Positions 1-7,478 of a DNA stretch of 26,945 bases are shown here, in pieces. The DNA lies in assembly GCA_019746355.1 (NCBI GenBank), contig JAIESC010000235.1:1-26945 (forward strand), in the 5' to 3' direction. The DNA comes from Xanthobacteraceae bacterium (GTDB taxonomy: Bacteria; Pseudomonadota; Alphaproteobacteria; Rhizobiales; Xanthobacteraceae). Numbering within the stretch: the stretch's first letter is position 1; every line of letters starts with the position of its first letter. The notes under the pieces were generated by a model that was not told where the DNA came from, made no database searches, and worked only from the letters and a program-made list of their open reading frames with translations. The position numbers and the translations under genes are program-made.

Positions 1-1
1 A

Positions 2-607
2 CTGCTCGCGACACCGCGCCAGCGGCTCGACGCCTGTGCCGAGCGGCTGCCGCGGGCGCTGCGCGCCAATGCGCAAATTCATCACACGCAGTTCTCGCGT
101 ATCGCCGGACGGCTCGCGCCGCAGCTTCTGCGCACCAACGTGGAGCGCCGCCGCGTCCGGCTCGACGCCTGCACGCTGCGGCTCGGTACCGCGCTCAAGA
201 CTTATCGCGAGACCCAGCTCAACCGCGTGTCGCGCGCCCGCGACCGCGTCACGGCGCTCGCCGAGCGCGGCAGACGCGCGATGCTTGCCTTGATCGCCAC
301 GCGGGACGCGCGGCTGGAGCGCTCCCATCAGCTGCTTCGCGCGTTCTCCTATCAGAGCGTACTGGAACGCGGCTTCGCGCTGGTGCGCGACGCTGCCGGC
401 CGTCCGCTGCGCTCCGCGGCCGCGGTGCAGCCCGGCATGCCGCTTGACATTGAGTTCACCGACGGCTGCGTCGGCGCGACCGCGCAAAGCGTGCGCAGGG
501 CCGGCGAGGCCGCTCCGGCTGCGCCAAGCATTCCGATGTCGTGGAAGCCGCGCAAACCCAAGTCCGGCTCCAGCGGCGGTTCAGGCCAAGGCAGTCTGTT
601 CGGCTGA
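2..607 (+). CDS. xseA: Exodeoxyribonuclease VII large subunit, C-terminal part
   Basis: This is the C-terminal part of the large subunit of exodeoxyribonuclease VII, which with XseB degrades single-stranded DNA in the cytoplasm during repair. The frame is open from base 2, so the gene begins outside the window. About 201 codons are visible. The Arg- and Ala-rich helical stretch (RVSRARDRVTALAERGRRA) matches the coiled-coil part of the family. It is followed by the diagnostic C-terminal segment SYQSVLERGFALVRD and then a GRPLRSAAAVQPGMPLDIEF block. The tail is Ser/Gly/Lys-rich and ends in SLFG, as is common in rhizobial XseA. The stop is TGA at 605-607. The next gene starts 40 bp downstream on the same strand. 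The N-terminal OB fold and catalytic region cannot be judged here. Confidence 0.93.
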   Translation: MLATPRQRLDACAERLPRALRANAQIHHTQFSRIAGRLAPQLLRTNVERRRVRLDACTLRLGTALKTYRETQLNRVSRARDRVTALAERGRRAMLALIATRDARLERSHQLLRAFSYQSVLERGFALVRDAAGRPLRSAAAVQPGMPLDIEFTDGCVGATAQSVRRAGEAAPAAPSIPMSWKPRKPKSGSSGGSGQGSLFG

Positions 608-647
608 ACAAGGGCGGTGCTAACCTCTCCCGCATGGGGGACAAGTC

Positions 648-2006
648 GTGGCATCGGTTTCACAACAAGGCGAGCTGTTCGGTCATCCGCGCGGCCTGAC
701 CTACCTCTTCACCACCGAGATGTGGGAGCGCTTCTCCTACTACGGCATGCGCGCGCTGCTCGTGCTGTACATGGTGAAATACGCGTTCCAGCCGGAGCGC
801 GCGCAGGAGATCATCGGCTTCGCCACGCTGAAGGCGGGGCTCGAAGCGCTGTTCGGCCCGCTCGGCGTGCAGCCGCTGTCGTCGCAGGTCTACGGCCTCT
901 ACACCGGCCTCGTCTATTTCACCCCGATCCTCGGCGGCATTCTGGCCGACCGCTGGCTGGGCCAGCGCAAGACCGTGGTCGTCGGCGCCGCACTGATGGC
1001 CGTGGGCCATTTCATGATGGCGTTCGAGCCGCTGTTTCTGCTGGCGCTCACCGTGCTGATCCTCGGCAACGGCGCATTCAAGCCGAACATCTCGACGCAG
1101 GTGGGCTCGCTCTATGCGCCCGGCGATCCGCGCCGCGACCGTGCCTTCTCGATCTTCTATGTCGGCATCAATCTCGGCGCGTTTTTCTCGCCGCTGGTCT
1201 GCGGCACGCTTGGCGAGGCCTACGGCTGGCACTACGGCTTCGGCGCAGCCGGCGTCGGCATGACCATCGGCCTGATCGTCTACCTCTATGCCGCGCGCAC
1301 GCTGCCGCCGGACGAGCGAAGCCGCGCGCTGGCGGCCGGCGACACCAAGCCGTTCGGCCGCGACGAATGGCGCGCGATGGGCGCGATCGTGCTGCTCGCG
1401 TTGCCGGTGACGTTCTTCTGGGCGACCTACGAGCAGCAGGGCAACACCATCGCGCTCTGGGCCGACGCCAACACCGACCGCACCATCAACCTGCTGATCT
1501 GGTCCGGACAGATTCCCGTCACCTGGTTCCAGGCGTTCAACCCGTTCATGATCTTCGCCTTCACGCCGTTCATCCTGATGCTGTGGCGGGCGCAGGCCGC
1601 CCGTGGCACCGAGCCCTCGAGCGTCGCCAAGATGGCCTATGGCTGCTTCGGCGTGACGCTTGCGAACCTGATCATGTTCGCAGCAGCCGCCATGGCGGGA
1701 GACGGCAAGGCGAGCTGGCTGTGGCTTCTCGGCTATTTCGTCATCATCACCATCGGCGAGCTCTATCTCTCGCCGACCTCGCTCTCGCTCGTCACCAAGG
1801 TTGCACCGGCCCGCGCCGTATCGATGATGATGGGCGTGTGGCTTGCGACGAGCTTCACCGGCAATTTTGCCGCGGGCTATCTCGGCGGCTTCTGGTCGAG
1901 CATGGCGAAAGACCAGTTCTTCCTGATGATCGCCGTGATCGCGGGGCTTGCCGGACTTGTCATCCTGATGTTCGTTCGGCCGCTGCGCCCCATTCTCAAG
2001 AACTAG
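648..2006 (+). CDS. POT-family (PTR2) proton-dependent oligopeptide transporter
   Basis: A 452-residue inner-membrane transporter of the proton-dependent oligopeptide (POT/PTR2) branch of the MFS, expected to import di- or tripeptides with protons. The N-terminus carries the family's ExxER motif in TEMWERFSYYGM (Glu24, Glu27, Arg28). A second PTR2 signature, FYVGINLGAFFSP, lies near residue 165. Many hydrophobic helices run to the end, and the length is typical of bacterial members (about 450-500). The start is GTG at 648, preceded by GGGGGA at 636-641, a good ribosome-binding distance. A cyclase-family gene follows 61 bp downstream on the same strand, so the two may share a transcript, though that is inference. 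The substrate cannot be read from sequence alone. Confidence 0.93.
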   Translation: MASVSQQGELFGHPRGLTYLFTTEMWERFSYYGMRALLVLYMVKYAFQPERAQEIIGFATLKAGLEALFGPLGVQPLSSQVYGLYTGLVYFTPILGGILADRWLGQRKTVVVGAALMAVGHFMMAFEPLFLLALTVLILGNGAFKPNISTQVGSLYAPGDPRRDRAFSIFYVGINLGAFFSPLVCGTLGEAYGWHYGFGAAGVGMTIGLIVYLYAARTLPPDERSRALAAGDTKPFGRDEWRAMGAIVLLALPVTFFWATYEQQGNTIALWADANTDRTINLLIWSGQIPVTWFQAFNPFMIFAFTPFILMLWRAQAARGTEPSSVAKMAYGCFGVTLANLIMFAAAAMAGDGKASWLWLLGYFVIITIGELYLSPTSLSLVTKVAPARAVSMMMGVWLATSFTGNFAAGYLGGFWSSMAKDQFFLMIAVIAGLAGLVILMFVRPLRPILKN

Positions 2007-2067
2007 CTTCGAACCCTCTCCGGTCGTAGATTGCCGCCCGCAATTGTACTTATGGGAGGGACTGCCC

Positions 2068-2754
2068 GTGAAAATCGTCGATCTCAGCCGCGAGCTCTAT
2101 CACCGCACCCCGAGCTATCCGGGCCAGCCTCCCATCATCCACGGCGTCTGGAAGAGCCACGAGGAGGCGTTTGCCGAATCCGGCAACGTCCAGGGCAACA
2201 GCGTGATGTTCTTCTCCATGCCGGACCATGGCGGCACGCATATCGACGCGCCGCGCCACTTCGGCATCACCGGCACGCCGATCAACGAATACCCGCTGGA
2301 GAACTGCATCGTGCCGGGCATCTGCATCGACCTGCGGCACATTCCGCCAAAGGCCGAGTTCGGCCCGGCGGAACTCGAAGCGGCGGTGAAGAAGACCGGC
2401 TTGCCGGTGCCGAAGGGCGGCACCGTGCTGCTCTGCACCGGGCATCACGAGCGGACATTCCCCCGCAAGGAATATTCGACCGACAATTCCGGCATCAACG
2501 TCGCCGGCACCGAATGGCTCGCCAAGCAGGGCGTGGTGCACTTCGGCATCGACTCGATGCGGCCCGGCCCCGAGGGCGTGGTCAACTCGCTGGTGCACAA
2601 GGCCTGCCTCGAGCTCGACATCACCCACATCGAGAGCCTGTGCAACCTCGAAGCGCTGCTCGGCAAAGGCCAGTTCACCTTCATCGGCCTGCCGATGAAG
2701 TGGAAGGGCGGCACCGGCTCGCCGATCCGGGCGGTGGCGGTGTTCGACCTGTAA
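2068..2754 (+). CDS. Cyclase family protein (kynurenine formamidase-like metal hydrolase)
   Basis: A 228-residue protein of the Cyclase family (PF04199), metal-dependent hydrolases that include bacterial kynurenine formamidase and related amidohydrolases. The metal-binding motif HGGTHIDAPRHF is intact at residues 54-65, with His54, His58, Asp60 and His64. I chose GTG at 2068 because GGGAGGG (2054-2060) sits 7 nt upstream and the protein then begins MKIVDLSREL, as in the family. An in-frame TTG at 2044 would add eight residues but would place the ribosome site inside the gene. No tryptophan-catabolism neighbours are present, so kynurenine formamidase activity is not supported by context. The substrate is unknown. 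Confidence 0.88.
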   Translation: MKIVDLSRELYHRTPSYPGQPPIIHGVWKSHEEAFAESGNVQGNSVMFFSMPDHGGTHIDAPRHFGITGTPINEYPLENCIVPGICIDLRHIPPKAEFGPAELEAAVKKTGLPVPKGGTVLLCTGHHERTFPRKEYSTDNSGINVAGTEWLAKQGVVHFGIDSMRPGPEGVVNSLVHKACLELDITHIESLCNLEALLGKGQFTFIGLPMKWKGGTGSPIRAVAVFDL

Positions 2755-2766
2755 GCCGCGGATCGC

Positions 2767-3615
2767 CTACCGCTGAAACCACTCCGGCACGCGCTTGAGC
2801 GCGTCGGTGCGCGCGGCCGGATTGGTGGCGCTGTGCACGCGGCCGGAGCCGTCGACCGAGAAGATGGATTCCGTGCGGACCCGCAGCGGCCGATTCGGGT
2901 GGTCGAAGTCGTGATACGCGCCGGGATACACCTGGATCGCCACCCGCGCGCTGCGCCCGCGTGCGCCCGCCACCATCTGCTGGCAGACCGCCGCCGATGC
3001 CTGGTCGTCGGCGCGCCCGATCAGGATCAGCGTCGGCACCCGCGCGCTCCAGGCGGCGTTGTTGAGCCGCCGGCAGCCGGGATAGAACGCCACCGCCGAG
3101 CGGAAGTCGGCCTGGGCCTGACCGTCGGCCTGAACCTGGAACCGCGCCCGCACCGCCCAAAGCGCGCTGATCGCCCCGCTCGACCAGCCGAGCAGCGACA
3201 CCCGCTCGGCCACGGCCCACGGCTGCTGCTGCAGCCAGGTTCGCGCCGCGACCGCGTCCGCCACGCGCTCGCGGTCGGTGCGCAGCGTCTGCGGATTGAC
3301 GCCGCACTGGCTGCCGAGCCCGCGCGAGCCGTTGCTGTCGGGAAACAGCACGGCGAAGCCGTCCTTCGCGAGGCGCTCGCCCCAGTCGCGGTAGCGCGCG
3401 CCGAGCCTGCCCGACGCGTTGCTCAGCCCGGTGCAGTTGTGCAGCCCGATCACCGCGGGGAACGGCCCGGCGCCCTCCGGGCGGAACAGCACCGCCTTGA
3501 GCTTGCCGCCGTCCGCCCGCACGATTTCCACGGTTTCCGGATTGCCGGCAGCCTTGGCCGCGGCAAGCGGGGCCAAGGCAACGGCTGCGATCAGAAACGC
3601 AGTTGTGGCGCGCAT
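2767..3615 (-). CDS. Secreted dienelactone hydrolase-family alpha/beta hydrolase
   Basis: A 282-residue alpha/beta hydrolase resembling the dienelactone hydrolase family. From ATG at 3615 the protein opens with MRATTAFLIAAVALAPLAAAKA, a convincing signal peptide, so it probably acts in the periplasm. The nucleophile elbow LGWSSGAIS carries the catalytic Ser. The acidic residue is probably in LIGRADDQ, and the His is in YPGAYHDF near the C-terminus. An HNCTG segment near the oxyanion position and several Cys residues are also seen. A GTG at 3645 would extend the frame by ten residues (PKP repeats), but these come from a 12-bp tandem duplication, and no clear ribosome site decides between the two starts. 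It is convergent with the cyclase-family gene, with 12 bp between stops. The substrate is unknown. Confidence 0.8.
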   Translation of the reverse strand: MRATTAFLIAAVALAPLAAAKAAGNPETVEIVRADGGKLKAVLFRPEGAGPFPAVIGLHNCTGLSNASGRLGARYRDWGERLAKDGFAVLFPDSNGSRGLGSQCGVNPQTLRTDRERVADAVAARTWLQQQPWAVAERVSLLGWSSGAISALWAVRARFQVQADGQAQADFRSAVAFYPGCRRLNNAAWSARVPTLILIGRADDQASAAVCQQMVAGARGRSARVAIQVYPGAYHDFDHPNRPLRVRTESIFSVDGSGRVHSATNPAARTDALKRVPEWFQR

Positions 3616-3620
3616 AGTCA

Positions 3621-3644
3621 CAGGCTTGGGCACAGGCTTGGGCA
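3621..3644. repeat. 12-bp tandem duplication upstream of the hydrolase start
   Basis: The unit CAGGCTTGGGCA occurs twice in a row, immediately 5' of the preferred start codon of the hydrolase. It occupies the place where a ribosome-binding site would be expected. If the upstream GTG were used, it would encode the PKPVPKPV stretch. Confidence 0.8.
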
Positions 3645-3840
3645 CGGTTTTTGGGCGCGGGACTGGGTGATGAATCCGGTGGAGCTCGCCGCGGCGCCAA
3701 TAGGCAGCATGCTATCACGGTTGCCAGAACCGGGGCAGTCATGCGATTCCACGGAAAGGGTTTCTTGCGCCGCGCCGAGCGATTATGTTGGGCGTCAACA
3801 GCGGGGCAATTGCCGACTTCCGTGATCGCGGAGAAATGAT

Positions 3841-4065
3841 GTGCTGAACCGCTACGATCGCCCGCCGCCGATGGCGGGAGAGGCCGAGGTCAAGTTTCTC
3901 GACGGGGATTTCCGCATTGTGCGCCCCGGCGCCTTCGTGCGCTGCGCGGTGACCGGGGTGCCGATCCCGCTCGAGGAGCTGAAATACTGGAGCGTGGATT
4001 TCCAGGAAGCCTATTCCTCGCCCGAGGCGGTGCTGCGGCGGCTCAATCCGCAGCAGGCAAAATAA
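3841..4065 (+). CDS. DUF2093 family protein
   Basis: A 74-residue protein recognised as DUF2093, a small, widely conserved alphaproteobacterial family without a known function. The characteristic segments are VKFLDGDFRIVRPGAFVRCAVTG, followed by IPLEELKYWSVDFQEAY and a C-terminal SPEAVLRRL helix. The single Cys in RCAVTG is the only obvious candidate for a special residue. The start is GTG at 3841, with GGAGA (3830-3834) 6 nt upstream; nearby ATG codons at 3836 and 3839 are out of frame or lead at once to a stop. The TAA stop (4063-4065) abuts the stop of the convergent lpxK with no base between. In related genomes it often sits beside lpxK or xseA, as it nearly does here. Confidence 0.88.
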   Translation: MLNRYDRPPPMAGEAEVKFLDGDFRIVRPGAFVRCAVTGVPIPLEELKYWSVDFQEAYSSPEAVLRRLNPQQAK

Positions 4066-5067
4066 TCAAGCCGCGCCCGCGGCGCCCAGAACGAGCTTGC
4101 GGAACTCGGCGTCCTCCGCCACCACCAACCGCACCGGGAGCGTGCGCGCCGCAGCCTTCAGGTCCGCCGCGTCGTTGTCGCCCGCAAGCCGCGCCATGTC
4201 CTTCTCGGTCGTGACCACAACGAGTCCGTCGCGTCTGGCACGCGCGACGATGCCCGCCGCCTCGCTGCCGCTGAAGCGGTGGTGATCCGGAAACGGCAGC
4301 CGCACGCGCACGTCGATGCCTGCCACCGCCAAGGTCGAAAAGAATTTATCGGGATCGCCGATCCCGGCGAAGGCCAGCACCGGCTTACGTTGCAGCATTG
4401 CAAGCGCGTCAGCATCCGGTTCAAGCCGTCCGTGCAGCACCGGAAGCTTGCGGGCGAAGGCGCGCGCGAGCACCGGCCGGACGTGAAGGTGCTCGCCCAT
4501 CACGAGCAGCGCCTGCGCGCGATCAAGCTGCGCCTCGAGCGGCGCGCGCAGCGGACCTGCGGGAAACACCGCGCCGTTGCCGACGCCGCGCGGGCCGTCG
4601 ACCACCAGGATTGAAAGATCCTTGTGCAGGTTCGGACTCTGGAACCCATCGTCCATGACGATCGAGCCCGCGCCCGCGGCGCACGCCGCGTCCGCGCCGG
4701 CAGCGCGGTCGCGCGCCACGATCACCGGCGCGGATTGCGCCAGCAGCAGCGGCTCGTCGCCCACATCGGCCGCACAATGGGTCGCCGGATCGACGCGAAC
4801 CGGGCCCACCAGCGCGCCGCCATAGCCGCGGCTCAGCACGAAGGGCTTTCGGCCTGCGCCGGCCAGGATCTGCGCCACGAGGATCGCCGCCGGCGTCTTG
4901 CCCGCGCCGCCGAGCGTCAGGTTGCCGATGCAGACGACCGGGACGCCGGCGTTGCGTCCCGGCCGTGCCATGCGCGCGCCGGCCACCGCGCCGTAGACCG
5001 CGCCGAGCGGCGACAGCAGAGCGCCCGCAAGCCCCGGCTGCCGCCACCAGAATGCCGGATCACGCAC
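4066..5067 (-). CDS. lpxK: Tetraacyldisaccharide 4'-kinase (lipid A 4'-kinase)
   Basis: LpxK phosphorylates the 4' position of the tetraacyldisaccharide 1-phosphate to make lipid IVA on the cytoplasmic face of the inner membrane, the sixth step of the Raetz pathway. The 333 residues match the usual length. The N-terminal FWW segment and hydrophobic stretch fit the membrane-associating helix. The P-loop GNLTLGGAGKTP is at residues 48-59, with Lys57. The family motif DDGFQ is at residues 139-143, and a conserved FPDHH segment follows in the C-terminal half. The start is GTG at 5067, overlapping the waaA stop by 8 nt (GTGCGTGA), with GAGGGG just upstream, which points to translational coupling. 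It is the last gene of the minus-strand lipid A set. Confidence 0.96.
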   Translation of the reverse strand: MRDPAFWWRQPGLAGALLSPLGAVYGAVAGARMARPGRNAGVPVVCIGNLTLGGAGKTPAAILVAQILAGAGRKPFVLSRGYGGALVGPVRVDPATHCAADVGDEPLLLAQSAPVIVARDRAAGADAACAAGAGSIVMDDGFQSPNLHKDLSILVVDGPRGVGNGAVFPAGPLRAPLEAQLDRAQALLVMGEHLHVRPVLARAFARKLPVLHGRLEPDADALAMLQRKPVLAFAGIGDPDKFFSTLAVAGIDVRVRLPFPDHHRFSGSEAAGIVARARRDGLVVVTTEKDMARLAGDNDAADLKAAARTLPVRLVVAEDAEFRKLVLGAAGAA

Positions 5068-6364
5068 CGTCCCCTCGCCGCTCCAGCCGGAACTGCATGA
5101 TATACGGATCGAGCGCCGTCACCGTGCGCTCGAGCGCGCCGGCGAGCGTCTCCATGGCCCGGAGGCCGGTCTGCGCCACCTTCTCGCGCGCGGGCGCATC
5201 CTTGAGCCACGAGCCGATGCGGACCGTCATCTTGCCGACGTCGGTCACGAGCTCGGCGCCACCCGCGGCGTCGAGCGCGGTGTAGATCTCGCCGAAGTTC
5301 CAGACATGCGGGCCGTGCAGGATCGCCGCGCCCAACTTCGCCGCCTCGACCGGATTCTGGCCGCCATGATGCACCAACGAACCGCCGATGAAGACGATCG
5401 GCGCGATCCGGTAGAACACGCCCATCTCGCCGAGGGTGTCGGCGACATAGACGTCCGTGTCGCGGTCCGGCAGCTCGCCTGCCGAGCGCTGCGCGAAGCG
5501 CAGGCCCGCGACCCGCGCGATCTCGGTGATGCCGGTGCCGCGCTCCGGGTGCCGCGGCACAAGGATCGTCAGCAGGCCGGGAAAGCTGTGCCTCAGCCGG
5601 CGGTGCACGTCGATCAGCGCCGCCTCCTCGCCGGGATGGGTGGAGGCCGCGGCGATCACCGGCCGGTCGCCGATCGCGCCCTGCATCGCCCAGAGCTTCT
5701 CGGCGTTGGCCGGCGGCGCCGGCGCGTCGAGTTTGAGGTTGCCGGTCGTCACGTAGCGCGGCGCGCCAAGACCGGCATAGCGCGCGGCATCTTCGGCCGA
5801 TTGCGCAAGGCAGAGGTCGAAGCGTCCCAGCAGCGCGCTGATGGTGCGCTGCGCGAGCCGCCAGCGGCGGAATGAGCGCTCCGACAGCCGGCCGTTGACC
5901 AGGATCAGCGGAATCTTCCGCTTCGCGCTCGCCATGATCAGGTTCGGCCAGAGATCGGATTCGACGAACAGCGCGAGGTCCGGCTTCCAGTGGTTGAGGA
6001 AGCGTCCGACGAATTGCGGGATATCGACCGGCACAAACTGATGGATCACATGCGGCGGCAGCCGCCGCAGCGCAACGTCGGCAGACGTCACCGTCCCGCT
6101 CGTCACCAGCACGGTGATGTCGCGGGCCTCGAGCCGCTCGACCAGCGGCAGGATGGCCAGAAACTCGCCGACGCTGGCACAATGCAGCCACACCAGCGGC
6201 CCGTCCGGGCGCGCGGCCGAGCTTTGGCCGCGGCGCTCCGGCCAGCGTTCCGGGTGCTCCTTGCCGCGCTTGAGCCGAAGCCTGAGCAGAACATCCACGA
6301 GCGGCACCGCCATCGCGGTGACCACCTGATACGCCTTCAGCGTCAGGGGGGTGCGGTCAGCCAC
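5060..6364 (-). CDS. waaA: 3-deoxy-D-manno-octulosonic acid (Kdo) transferase
   Basis: WaaA (KdtA, GT30 family) transfers Kdo from CMP-Kdo onto lipid IVA at the inner membrane. Family marks seen in order are an N-terminal hydrophobic anchor (YQVVTAMAVPLVDVLLRL), the catalytic-Glu segment LHCASVGEFLAILP, ESDLWPNLI, VNGRLSERSFRRW, GNLKLDAP, and the C-terminal block GGSLVHHGGQNPVEAAKLG followed by HGPHVWNF. I prefer GTG at 6364 (434 aa): it overlaps the preceding stop by 8 nt with GGAG upstream, and the protein begins with the usual short polar stretch before the anchor. The frame is open to 6421, which would add 19 residues inside the upstream gene. Mono- versus bifunctionality cannot be told from sequence. 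Its neighbours lpxK and the DUF374 gene support a lipid A core operon. Confidence 0.95.
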   Translation of the reverse strand: MADRTPLTLKAYQVVTAMAVPLVDVLLRLRLKRGKEHPERWPERRGQSSAARPDGPLVWLHCASVGEFLAILPLVERLEARDITVLVTSGTVTSADVALRRLPPHVIHQFVPVDIPQFVGRFLNHWKPDLALFVESDLWPNLIMASAKRKIPLILVNGRLSERSFRRWRLAQRTISALLGRFDLCLAQSAEDAARYAGLGAPRYVTTGNLKLDAPAPPANAEKLWAMQGAIGDRPVIAAASTHPGEEAALIDVHRRLRHSFPGLLTILVPRHPERGTGITEIARVAGLRFAQRSAGELPDRDTDVYVADTLGEMGVFYRIAPIVFIGGSLVHHGGQNPVEAAKLGAAILHGPHVWNFGEIYTALDAAGGAELVTDVGKMTVRIGSWLKDAPAREKVAQTGLRAMETLAGALERTVTALDPYIMQFRLERRGDGA

Positions 6365-7070
6365 GGGCCTTGTCTCCGGCCGCGCCGTCGGCAAGCTCAT
6401 AGGCGCGCGCGGTCGCAGCATTCAGCGCCTCCTCGACGGCGCGGCGCGCGAGCTCGAGCGTGCCGGCGTCGGCATCGGCGGGGACATGGATCGGCGCGCC
6501 GGCGACGCCTGCGCCGCGGCCGAACGGCAGGTTCACGGTGGTGCGGTCCCAGTTGTCGAGCACGATGCGGCGCCGTGTAGCGATCGCAACCGGATAGATC
6601 GGACGGCCCGATACCTGGGCGATCTTGACAATTCCCATGCCGGCGACGCGCGAAACCTTCGGCACATCGGCGGTCATCGCGACATTGTAGCCGTCCTGCA
6701 GCGCGCGAACGAGCGCGTTGAAGCCGAGCACACCACCCTTTTTCGCAAAATCGGAGCCATGCGATCCGGAACCGCGGATGGTCTCGATGCCGAGCCGCTC
6801 GGCGGCAATGGCGTTGATCTCGCCGTCGCGATGCCGCGAGATCAAAACCTTGGCGCGCAGATGATCGGGCTTCACAAACGGCGTCAGAAAATGCTGCCCA
6901 TGCCAGAATGCGAGGATGAGCGGCGCGTGCTTGGGAATGCGCTCCAACGCGTCGGGCGGCTCGACGGTGAACCGCGTCGTATGCCAGACCAGGCGCAGGT
7001 AGTGCGCAGCAGCGATCCCGGCGGCCTTCAGGAACCACGGAGACCGGGTCAGCTTCCTCAACGGCGCCAT
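6357..7070 (-). CDS. DUF374 / lysophospholipid acyltransferase-like protein
   Basis: A 237-residue protein of the DUF374 group, distant relatives of the LPLAT acyltransferases, which in alphaproteobacteria commonly sit next to waaA. The sequence shows an N-terminal segment with a short hydrophobic helix (FLKAAGIAAAHYLRLVW), then LILAFWHGQHFLTPF with the conserved His near residue 57, SRHRDGE, and a GSGSHG stretch. A later MTADVPKVSRVAGMG segment holds the phosphate-binding type positions of the fold. By context it probably modifies lipid A or a related glycerolipid, but the acyl donor and acceptor are not known. Its TGA stop lies inside the start region of waaA (8-nt overlap). Two palindromic repeats separate it from DUF4170 upstream, so it may have its own promoter or depend on read-through. 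Confidence 0.85.
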   Translation of the reverse strand: MAPLRKLTRSPWFLKAAGIAAAHYLRLVWHTTRFTVEPPDALERIPKHAPLILAFWHGQHFLTPFVKPDHLRAKVLISRHRDGEINAIAAERLGIETIRGSGSHGSDFAKKGGVLGFNALVRALQDGYNVAMTADVPKVSRVAGMGIVKIAQVSGRPIYPVAIATRRRIVLDNWDRTTVNLPFGRGAGVAGAPIHVPADADAGTLELARRAVEEALNAATARAYELADGAAGDKARG

Positions 7071-7086
7071 GCGGGCAAAACCGGGC

Positions 7087-7123
7087 CTAGGATCTGATTC
7101 AACTTCGTTGAATCAGATCCTAG
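7087..7123. repeat. Perfect 17-bp palindrome with 3-nt loop
   Basis: Bases 7087-7103 are the exact reverse complement of 7107-7123 (arm CTAGGATCTGATTCAAC, loop TTC). It sits between the DUF374 start and DUF4170. There is no T-run on either side, so a classical terminator is not favoured. I recall similar GATCTGATTCAAC palindromes scattered through rhizobial genomes, but could not check. Confidence 0.85.
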
Positions 7124-7139
7124 ACTCATCCTCAAGTTG

Positions 7140-7188
7140 GAGCATGATCTTTTCCGAAAACCGCTTCACACTTTTCGGGATCATGCTC
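7140..7188. repeat. REP-like imperfect palindrome (GAGCATGATC type)
   Basis: The outer arms GAGCATGATC (7140-7149) and GATCATGCTC (7179-7188) are perfectly complementary. An inner stem, CCGAAAA (7154-7160) with TTTTCGG (7172-7178), lies inside them, with an unpaired TTTT on the left arm. From memory this is a very common extragenic palindrome in Bradyrhizobium-like genomes. Its right edge touches the TAG stop of DUF4170. Confidence 0.85.
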
Positions 7189-7439
7189 TAGCCCGTCTTT
7201 CCGGGACCGGTCGCTTCGGGATCGAGCAGCCGGTGCAGGTGAACGATAAAGTAGCGCATCTGCGCATTGTCGACGGTCTGCTGGGCCTTGCCCTTCCAGA
7301 CGGCATGGGCCGCGGCGTAGTTTGGATAGACGCCGACGATGTCGACCTTTTCGAGATCCTTGAATTCAGTCGAGTTGATGGACTTGAGCTCGCCGCCGAT
7401 GACGAGATGCAGCAATTGCTTTGACGGGGCAGCAGGCAT
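7188..7439 (-). CDS. DUF4170 family protein
   Basis: An 83-residue protein recognised as DUF4170, a small alphaproteobacterial family of unknown function. The conserved pattern is LLHLVIGGEL near the N-terminus, KDLEKVDIVGVYPNYAAAHAVWKGKAQ in the middle, and MRYFIVHLHRLLDP near the end. It looks like a compact alpha/beta protein with no signal peptide or membrane segment. The gene follows the CysQ-like phosphatase by 39 bp on the same strand, a pairing I recall from related genomes, so a shared role is plausible but unproven. Its TAG stop lies at the very edge of the palindromic repeat 7140-7188, so the repeat probably landed right at the gene's 3' end. Confidence 0.85.
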   Translation of the reverse strand: MPAAPSKQLLHLVIGGELKSINSTEFKDLEKVDIVGVYPNYAAAHAVWKGKAQQTVDNAQMRYFIVHLHRLLDPEATGPGKTG

Positions 7440-7478
7440 GGTTGTTCCTTCGCATCGCGCAAGCTTGCGCGCACGGGG

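Noticed and set aside
617..2029. 470-codon alternative plus frame overlapping the POT transporter
   Set aside because: The translation is Arg/His/Ala-rich and lacks membrane helices. The transporter frame carries the PTR2 motifs.
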